From positions 1-10,367 of the forward strand of contig DEGR01000041.1 in assembly GCA_002351535.1 (NCBI GenBank): a stretch of DNA of 10,367 nt, read 5' to 3'. Positions 6,145-10,367 of the stretch are shown one piece after another. Under the pieces are notes generated by a model. That model ran no database searches. It was not told the DNA's origin and saw nothing but the letters and a program-made list of their open reading frames with translations. A program made the translations under genes and the position numbers. Every line of letters starts with the position of its first letter. Position 1 is the stretch's first letter. This DNA is from Lachnospira sp. UBA2821. Lineage in GTDB: Bacteria; Bacillota; Clostridia; Lachnospirales; Lachnospiraceae.

Positions 6145-6614
6145 TGTTTACATATAGAGAAATGACTCTTAAAGATGTCAGAGCATTAGCAAAGTTAGAG
6201 AAGGATAATTTTCCACATCCCTGGTCGGAAGAATCGCTTCGCAAAGAAGTGGATAAGGAAGAGTCATTGTTCATTGTTGCGGTAGAAAATGATAATATGA
6301 ACAATGAATTTGTAGCCGGTTATGCCGGAATGTATATCATAGGTGAAGAAGGTGACATTACAAATGTAGTGACTAATTCTTTATATAGAGGACGGGGAAT
6401 AGGAAATGGTCTTATGGATTATATCGTGTCGAAGTCTCAGGAGATAGGGATAAAGTCTATTACACTTGAGGTGCGTGTAAGCAATAAAGCTGCAATACAT
6501 TTGTACGAAGCCCATGGATTCATAAATGAAGGAATACGTCCGGGGTTTTATGATAATCCTAAGGAAGATGCCATAATTATGTGGAATTATTTACCTCAAA
6601 AAAATATTTTATAA
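6144..6614 (+). CDS. rimI: RimI-type N-acetyltransferase (ribosomal protein S18 alanine)
   Basis: RimI transfers acetyl from acetyl-CoA to the N-terminal alanine of ribosomal protein S18. The 156-residue product is a single GNAT domain. The acetyl-CoA pyrophosphate loop is RGRGIGNGL (82-90). E109 in TLEVR and Y121 in LYEAHGF have the same 12-residue spacing as the catalytic E103 and Y115 of the Salmonella enzyme. NKAAIHLYEAHGF (114-126) and IRPGFYDNPKEDAIIMW (131-147) are typical of RimI. The ATG shares its A with the tsaB stop TAA, and there is no strong SD of its own, so it is probably coupled to tsaB. Placement next to tsaB and tsaD is common in Firmicutes. Other protein substrates are possible, as for many RimI-like enzymes. 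Confidence 0.93.
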   Translation: MFTYREMTLKDVRALAKLEKDNFPHPWSEESLRKEVDKEESLFIVAVENDNMNNEFVAGYAGMYIIGEEGDITNVVTNSLYRGRGIGNGLMDYIVSKSQEIGIKSITLEVRVSNKAAIHLYEAHGFINEGIRPGFYDNPKEDAIIMWNYLPQKNIL

Positions 6615-6625
6615 TAGTGTATAAT
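6610..6625 (+). promoter_or_regulatory. Tandem TATAAT boxes at the end of rimI (weak internal promoter?)
   Basis: TATAAT occurs at 6610-6615, overlapping the rimI stop, and again at 6620-6625. Neither has a good -35 box at 16-18 nt; the best is TTATTT at 6587-6592 for the first copy. In AT-rich DNA this may be chance. Confidence 0.25.
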
Positions 6626-6658
6626 ATGAGCACAATAACAAAAGGAAGGTACTCATAT
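6624..6658 (+). promoter_or_regulatory. Inverted repeat enclosing the ribosome binding site and start codon of the zinc-ribbon gene
   Basis: ATATGAG (6624-6630) and CTCATAT (6652-6658) can pair perfectly over 7 bp. The 21-nt loop holds the SD AAAGGAAGG (6641-6649), and the 3' arm includes the first two bases of the start codon (6657). On a read-through operon transcript this would partly occlude initiation. Confidence 0.35.
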
Positions 6659-6902
6659 GAGAAAATATTATAATGACAGCAAAATACTATTACAGGTTGC
6701 ATGCGACAAATGTGGAAGAAATATGCTTGTTGAGAATGGAATAGTTAAAGAAGGGATTTTTTCAATTGATTATAAGTGGGGCTATTTTTCAGATAAAGAC
6801 GGGGAGACGCATTCTATAGATATATGTGAAGAATGTTACGACAAACTTATAAATGATAATGATATTAAGATAACCAAAAAGGACGAGACTGAGATTATAT
6901 AA
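6657..6902 (+). CDS. Small four-cysteine (zinc-ribbon-like) protein, function unknown
   Basis: This 81-residue protein is soluble and acidic at its end. C16-x-x-C19 (VACDKCGRNM) and C57-x-x-C60 (DICEECYDKL) are spaced as in a treble-clef or zinc-ribbon fold, probably binding one zinc ion. Between them lies WGYFSDKDGETHS (41-53), which looks conserved in character. There is no catalytic motif or membrane segment. SD AAAGGAAGG (6641-6649) with 7-nt spacing supports the start at 6657. It lies 42 nt after rimI and 16 nt before rnz, within the tRNA-maturation run, so an RNA- or ribosome-related role is a reasonable guess but only that. I know of no named family for it. Confidence 0.8.
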   Translation: MRKYYNDSKILLQVACDKCGRNMLVENGIVKEGIFSIDYKWGYFSDKDGETHSIDICEECYDKLINDNDIKITKKDETEII

Positions 6903-6918
6903 CAGATGGAGGATTAAT

Positions 6919-7827
6919 ATGCTGGATATATGTTTATTAGGAACGGGAGGGATGATGCCGCTGCCCAAAAGATGGCTGACAGCGCTTATGGCAAGGTTCA
7001 ATGGAAGCAGCCTTCTAATTGATTGTGGTGAGGGAACACAGATAGCAATTAAAGAGAAAGGCTGGACATTTAAACCTATTGATACTATTTGCTTTACTCA
7101 TTACCACGCAGACCATATAAGCGGTTTACCTGGGCTTTTACTTACGATGGGTAATGCTGACAGAAAGGAGTCGCTTACACTTATTGGTCCCAAGGGTTTG
7201 CAGAAAGTAGTCGAGTCTGTAAGAGTGATTGCGCCTGAGCTTCCTTTCGAAATAAAATATATCGAATTAACAGAGCAGATGCAGACTATTGAGAGAAAAG
7301 GGTATATAATAGAAGCATATAAGGTGAAGCATAATGTAATATGTTATGGATACAACCTCATAATTAAGAGAACAGGCAAGTTTTTAGTTGACAGGGCGAA
7401 TGAACATGGAATTCCACAAAAGTATTGGAACCAGCTCCAAAAGGGGAATACTGTGACGGCGGAGGAAGGAACATTTACACCGGATATGGTTATGGGACCA
7501 GAAAGGAAGGGGATAAAAGTATCTTATTTTACAGACACAAGACCTGTACCGGCCATTGAAACGGCAGCTCAGAATGCAGACCTTTTTATATGTGAAGGAA
7601 TGTATGGTGAGAAAGGTAAAGAAGCTAAGGCAAAAGAATATAAGCATATGACTTTTTATGAAGCAGCACGTATAGGTGCAAGAGCTGATGTGAAAGAGAT
7701 GTGGCTTACACATTACAGTCCTTCGCTTATAAGACCGGAGGATTATATGAAAGATGTGCATAAGATATTTGACAGATGCATACCCGGAAAAGATGGAAAA
7801 AGTGTAGAGATAGGTTTTGAAGATTAA
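6919..7827 (+). CDS. rnz: Ribonuclease Z (tRNA 3'-end endonuclease)
   Basis: RNase Z cuts the 3' trailer of tRNA precursors lacking encoded CCA, using a two-zinc site in a metallo-beta-lactamase fold. The 302 residues match the short bacterial form (RNase Z-S). The zinc motif HxHxDH is present as THYHADH (H61, H63, D65, H66). Further ligand candidates are H138 (KHNVICYGY), D206 (YFTDTRP) and H265 (WLTHYSP); H243 lies in the conserved KHMTFYEAA segment. The N-terminal LGTGGMMPLPKRW (7-19) replaces the more usual GTGxxxPTPxRN form, a modest deviation. GGAGG (6908-6912) is 6 nt before the ATG. Its presence between the t6A genes, with a tRNA gene at the window end, strengthens the tRNA theme of the cluster. 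Confidence 0.94.
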   Translation: MLDICLLGTGGMMPLPKRWLTALMARFNGSSLLIDCGEGTQIAIKEKGWTFKPIDTICFTHYHADHISGLPGLLLTMGNADRKESLTLIGPKGLQKVVESVRVIAPELPFEIKYIELTEQMQTIERKGYIIEAYKVKHNVICYGYNLIIKRTGKFLVDRANEHGIPQKYWNQLQKGNTVTAEEGTFTPDMVMGPERKGIKVSYFTDTRPVPAIETAAQNADLFICEGMYGEKGKEAKAKEYKHMTFYEAARIGARADVKEMWLTHYSPSLIRPEDYMKDVHKIFDRCIPGKDGKSVEIGFED

Positions 7828-7853
7828 AACTGAGGCTCGGAATGGAGGTTTGC

Positions 7854-8444
7854 ATGAAAGGTAATAAATTTAAATTAGTTGTTGTAATAACAATACTTGC
7901 AGCAATGTTGATTTTGTATTATTACAGTTTGAGTAGTGAAAGAACCACAAAAAAGAAAAGTAATGAGATAAAAGAGAAAAAAGAAATAACAAAGCTTATT
8001 GAGAAAGATCTGGATAATTCCTATCCTAAGACTCCAAGAGAAGTAGTCAAGCTCTATAGCAGAATGATAAAGTGTTTTTATGGGGGAGATTATTCGGATG
8101 ACGAACTTAAGCTTCTGGCAGTGCAGGCACAGAAACTTATGGACGATGAACTTCTTAAACATAATGAATTTGATGAATATTACAGTAATCTTACTAAGGA
8201 TATTGATGAATACAAAAAACAGGGCAAGATTATATCTACATATATATTAGAGAGCAGTAAAGACGTTGAGTATAAAAAGTTGGAAGATAAGCAGTATGCT
8301 ATGGTTAGATGTATATATTATACAAAGCAAAAAAAGAAAACGGAAAAGACGAACCAGGAATATGTTCTCAGAAAAGATGATAACAATAACTGGAAGATTT
8401 TATATTGGAATTTGTTTGATGACGAGGATAAGGAAAATGAGTGA
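7854..8444 (+). CDS. Membrane-anchored protein of unknown function (possibly DUF6715)
   Basis: This 196-residue protein has an N-terminal uncleaved signal anchor (residues about 7-24, FKLVVVITILAAMLILYY) after a short basic start. A lysine-rich linker follows (about 30-50), then an extracytoplasmic domain containing TPREVVKLYSRMIKCFYGGDYSDDEL. The end carries an NTF2/lipoprotein-like pattern (YAMVRCIYYTK, then YVLRKDDNNNWKILYWNL) in which strands close with a W-K-I-L-Y-W motif. There is no lipobox cysteine. The overall shape resembles small Lachnospiraceae families such as DUF6715; that name is from memory and unchecked. GGAGG (7844-7848) is 5 nt before the ATG at 7854, so the ATG at 7842 is not used. 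The last 8 nt overlap tsaD, indicating translational coupling and stable association with the t6A genes. Confidence 0.78.
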   Translation: MKGNKFKLVVVITILAAMLILYYYSLSSERTTKKKSNEIKEKKEITKLIEKDLDNSYPKTPREVVKLYSRMIKCFYGGDYSDDELKLLAVQAQKLMDDELLKHNEFDEYYSNLTKDIDEYKKQGKIISTYILESSKDVEYKKLEDKQYAMVRCIYYTKQKKKTEKTNQEYVLRKDDNNNWKILYWNLFDDEDKENE

Positions 8445-9471
8445 GATTCAGAATAAAGATGTAAAGATACTTGCAATTGAAAGTTCGTGTGATGAGACTG
8501 CAGCAGCAGTTGTTAAAAATGGAAGAGATGTATTGTCAAACATAATAGCATCACAGATAGATATACATACATTATATGGTGGGGTTGTGCCTGAGATAGC
8601 TTCAAGAAAACATATGGAGAAGATAAATCAGGTTATAGAAACAGCATTAGAAGAGGCAGAATGTCAGCTTAATGATATTGATGCAATAGGTGTAACGTAT
8701 GGCCCGGGACTTGTTGGAGCATTACTTGTAGGAGTATCGGCTGCGAAAGCCATAAGTTTTGCATCGGGGATACCATTAGTGGGAGTCCACCATATAGAAG
8801 GACATATATCGGCCAATTATATACAGAATAAAGAATTGGAACCGCCATTTGTATGCATAGTGGTATCAGGAGGACATACGCATCTTGTTATAGTTAATGA
8901 TTATGGCAAATATGAAGTGATAGGACGGACAAGAGATGATGCGGCAGGTGAGGCGTTTGACAAAGTTGCAAGGGCTATGGGACTGGGATATCCGGGCGGT
9001 CCTAAGATAGACAGGATAGCAAAGGAGGGAAATCCATTTGCTATTGAATTTCCGCGTGCCAAAATTGATGGTTCAGAGTATGACTTTAGTTTTAGTGGGT
9101 TAAAGTCAGCGGTTCTTAATTATATTAATGGCTGTAAAATGAAAAACAAAGAGATAAACACTGCAGATGTGGCAGCATCATTTCAACAGTCAGTAGTAGA
9201 TGTTATTGTAGAGAGAGCAGTTGGGGCTACAAAGAAACTAGGAATGAATAAACTTGCAATTGCGGGTGGAGTTGCTTCTAATTCGGCAATAAGAAAAGCT
9301 TTAACAGAGAGATGTGAAAAAGAAGGAATAAAATTCTATTCACCATCTCCTATTTTGTGTACTGACAACGCGGCAATGATAGGGGCGGCAGCTTATTATG
9401 AGTATATTAATGGTGTGAGAAGCGGATGGGATTTGAATGCGGTACCTAATCTTAAACTTGAGTCAAGATAG
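8437..9471 (+). CDS. tsaD: TsaD, threonylcarbamoyl transferase subunit of t6A synthesis
   Basis: TsaD is the catalytic subunit that moves threonylcarbamoyl from its AMP adduct to A37 of tRNAs reading ANN codons. The 344 residues match the usual 335-345. Conserved blocks are IESSCDETAAAVV (14-26), YGGVVPEIASRKH (47-59), GPGLVGALLVG (89-99), the metal motif HIEGH (H119, H123), VSGGHTHL (143-150), DDAAGEAFDKVARAMGLGYPGGP (167-189), FSFSGLKSAV (217-226) and GGVASNSAIR (277-286). The last metal ligand is D310 in CTDNAAMIGAA. The open frame extends upstream to 8266, but that part is an out-of-frame shadow of the preceding gene. The ATG at 8437 overlaps that gene by 8 nt and has GAGG (8424-8427) 9 nt upstream. 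ispD begins 87 nt downstream with no terminator between. Confidence 0.97.
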   Translation: MSEIQNKDVKILAIESSCDETAAAVVKNGRDVLSNIIASQIDIHTLYGGVVPEIASRKHMEKINQVIETALEEAECQLNDIDAIGVTYGPGLVGALLVGVSAAKAISFASGIPLVGVHHIEGHISANYIQNKELEPPFVCIVVSGGHTHLVIVNDYGKYEVIGRTRDDAAGEAFDKVARAMGLGYPGGPKIDRIAKEGNPFAIEFPRAKIDGSEYDFSFSGLKSAVLNYINGCKMKNKEINTADVAASFQQSVVDVIVERAVGATKKLGMNKLAIAGGVASNSAIRKALTERCEKEGIKFYSPSPILCTDNAAMIGAAAYYEYINGVRSGWDLNAVPNLKLESR

Positions 9472-9558
9472 AGACCTGAAGCCGATTTGAATAAGCAAAA
9501 ATGAAAGATATGGTTTGCCGTCATGTCAACATTTATAAATTTGAAATGGAGAAAAGCG

Positions 9559-10245
9559 ATGTGTAATGTGGCTGCTGTAATTCTTTCTGCCGGAAAAGGC
9601 AAAAGAATGAAGAGTGATATAAGTAAACAATATATGCTATTTGATAATAAGCCTATAATTTATTATACAATCAAAGCATTTATCGAAAGCAGGGTTGATA
9701 GAATAATACTTGTTACGGGAAAAGAGGATATAGAATATGTACGCAGGGATATTTTGAACAAATATGGATTTGATGATTCGGTGAGTCTGGTTGAAGGCGG
9801 CAGGGAACGCTTCGATTCGGCTTTTAACGGAGTAAAAGCAGCAGAAGGGTCGGATTATGTCCTGATACATGATGGTGCAAGACCATGTATTATGCCAGAA
9901 GATATTAATGATATTATCGAGCATGTTAAGGAGAATGGTGCAAGTGTAATGGGTGTGCCTGTAAAAGATACTATCAAGATATTAAATAGTGCTAATGAAG
10001 TAGTTGATACACCTGACAGAAATACATTATGGCAGATTCAGACACCTCAGGCTTTCGAGTGGGGAGTTATATATAATGCATATAATAAAATGTATGAATA
10101 TGGTGATAAAAGTATTACGGATGATTCTATGGTTGTAGAGAAATATTCAGAAAAAAAAGTCAAAATAATAGCTGGAAAGTATAGTAATATAAAGGTCACA
10201 ACCCCGGAAGATATGGGGCTTTTGGAGCAGTTTTTAAAAAAATAA
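9559..10245 (+). CDS. ispD: IspD, 2-C-methyl-D-erythritol 4-phosphate cytidylyltransferase
   Basis: IspD joins CTP and methylerythritol phosphate to give CDP-ME in the MEP isoprenoid pathway. It has 228 residues and a nucleotidyltransferase fold. The CTP-binding signature is SAGKGKRMKSDISKQYM (10-26); R16 and K23 have the same spacing as R20 and K27 of the E. coli enzyme. Further motifs are LIHDGARP (102-109), PVKDTIK (134-140), TPDRNTLWQIQTPQAF (151-166) with R154, TDDSMVVE (187-194) and NIKVTTPED (210-218) with K212. GGAG (9548-9551) is 7 nt upstream of the ATG at 9559; the earlier in-frame ATG at 9523 has no SD. A related ribitol/TarI cytidylyltransferase is the main alternative, but the motif set and length favour IspD. 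No terminator hairpin is visible after it, only A-rich DNA, so it may read into the following tRNA. Confidence 0.9.
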   Translation: MCNVAAVILSAGKGKRMKSDISKQYMLFDNKPIIYYTIKAFIESRVDRIILVTGKEDIEYVRRDILNKYGFDDSVSLVEGGRERFDSAFNGVKAAEGSDYVLIHDGARPCIMPEDINDIIEHVKENGASVMGVPVKDTIKILNSANEVVDTPDRNTLWQIQTPQAFEWGVIYNAYNKMYEYGDKSITDDSMVVEKYSEKKVKIIAGKYSNIKVTTPEDMGLLEQFLKK

Positions 10246-10264
10246 AAAAAGTTTAAAAAAGTTG

Positions 10265-10293
10265 TTGACATATGGTGACCTGTCTGATATACT
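10265..10293 (+). promoter_or_regulatory. Strong sigma-A promoter of the tRNA gene
   Basis: A perfect TTGACA (10265-10270) and TATACT (10288-10293) are 17 nt apart, with TGA at 10285-10287 making an extended -10. Transcription would begin near 10300, about 45 nt before the tRNA. Such near-consensus promoters are typical of stable-RNA genes. Confidence 0.85.
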
Positions 10294-10342
10294 AATGTTC
10301 GTCGCTGATGAGTAAGCGACACGGAAACATTGAAAACTCAAT
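10294..10342 (+). promoter_or_regulatory. Structured 5' leader of the tRNA transcript
   Basis: GTCGCT (10301-10306) pairs with AGCGAC (10315-10320). An outer pair AATGTT/AACATT (10294-10299 with 10326-10331) could extend it if transcription starts early enough. A second hairpin, ATTGA/TCAAT (10329-10333 with 10338-10342), shares three bases with the outer pair, so the two exclude each other. RNase P would remove this leader. Confidence 0.4.
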
Positions 10343-10344
10343 AC

Positions 10345-10367
10345 GGAGAGGTATCGAAGTGGTCATA
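10345..10367 (+). tRNA. 5' end of a tRNA gene, probably tRNA-Ser (truncated by window end)
   Basis: GGAGAGG (10345-10351) fits a 7-nt acceptor strand. TA at positions 8-9 and a D-arm beginning TCGAAGTGGTCATA follow. GGAGAG starts with GTGGTCATA-type D-loops are typical of clostridial class II tRNA-Ser. The anticodon lies beyond the window, so the identity and isoacceptor are inferred. The strong promoter upstream supports a stable RNA gene. Confidence 0.72.

Noticed and set aside
8266..8436. Long N-terminal extension of TsaD
   Set aside because: It is a basic, low-complexity translation of the preceding gene in another frame; the ATG at 8437 gives a standard 344-residue TsaD.
9472..9558. Possible gene or regulatory element between tsaD and ispD
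   Set aside because: In 87 nt I see no hairpin with T-run, no good promoter and no SD-linked frame apart from the ispD start.
10300..10344. Hammerhead-ribozyme-like core: CTGATGA (10305-10311) followed by GGAAAC (10323-10328)
   Set aside because: Stem II would have only two pairs, the second core reads GGAAA with an extra G after the C, and stem III fails at its second pair. The CT of the core is better used in the ordinary GTCGCT/AGCGAC hairpin.

Overview
The window is a chromosomal housekeeping segment from a low-GC Firmicute, most likely a Lachnospiraceae-type clostridium. The basis is AT-rich DNA, heavy use of AGA and ATA codons, strong GGAG-type ribosome binding sites, sigma-A promoters with TG-extended -10 boxes, and the gene set (UPF0735/PheB-hom pair, Tex, tsaE-tsaB-rimI-tsaD cluster, IspD). 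I cannot fix the species; Lachnospira/Eubacterium eligens-like is a guess. There is no phage, transposase, CRISPR or resistance gene.

Layout. (1) 1-1930, plus strand: an ACT-domain UPF0735 protein (pheB-like) and homoserine dehydrogenase (hom), behind a recognisable promoter and closed by a strong bidirectional terminator. (2) 1971-4112, minus strand: the RNA-binding transcription accessory protein Tex, convergent with hom. (3) 4113-4327: a divergent promoter region with two inverted repeats placed like operators. (4) 4328-4813, plus strand: a two-TM YcxB-like membrane protein. (5) 4839-4990: a compact element of consecutive stem-loops, one of them terminator-like, with a 29-codon mini-ORF. 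This is the least explained part of the window. (6) 4991-10245, plus strand: a tight run tsaE-tsaB-rimI-(zinc-ribbon protein)-rnz-(membrane-anchored protein)-tsaD-ispD with short gaps or overlaps, probably one operon. (7) 10246-10367: a consensus promoter, a structured leader and the first 23 nt of a tRNA, probably tRNA-Ser, cut by the window end.

How the genes fit together. TsaE, TsaB and TsaD are the three bacterial proteins that transfer threonylcarbamoyl to A37 of ANN-decoding tRNAs (t6A); only TsaC/Sua5, which makes the threonylcarbamoyl-AMP, is not here. RimI acetylates ribosomal protein S18, RNase Z matures tRNA 3' ends, and a tRNA gene follows, so region 6 is largely a tRNA/translation block. 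Two small uncharacterised genes are embedded in it: a four-cysteine protein and a TM-anchored protein whose 3' end overlaps tsaD. Hom supplies homoserine for threonine and methionine; threonine is also a t6A substrate, but nothing in the sequence links the two loci.

Most genes have a longer open frame upstream of the start chosen here. In each case I picked the ATG with a correctly spaced Shine-Dalgarno sequence and a family-typical length.
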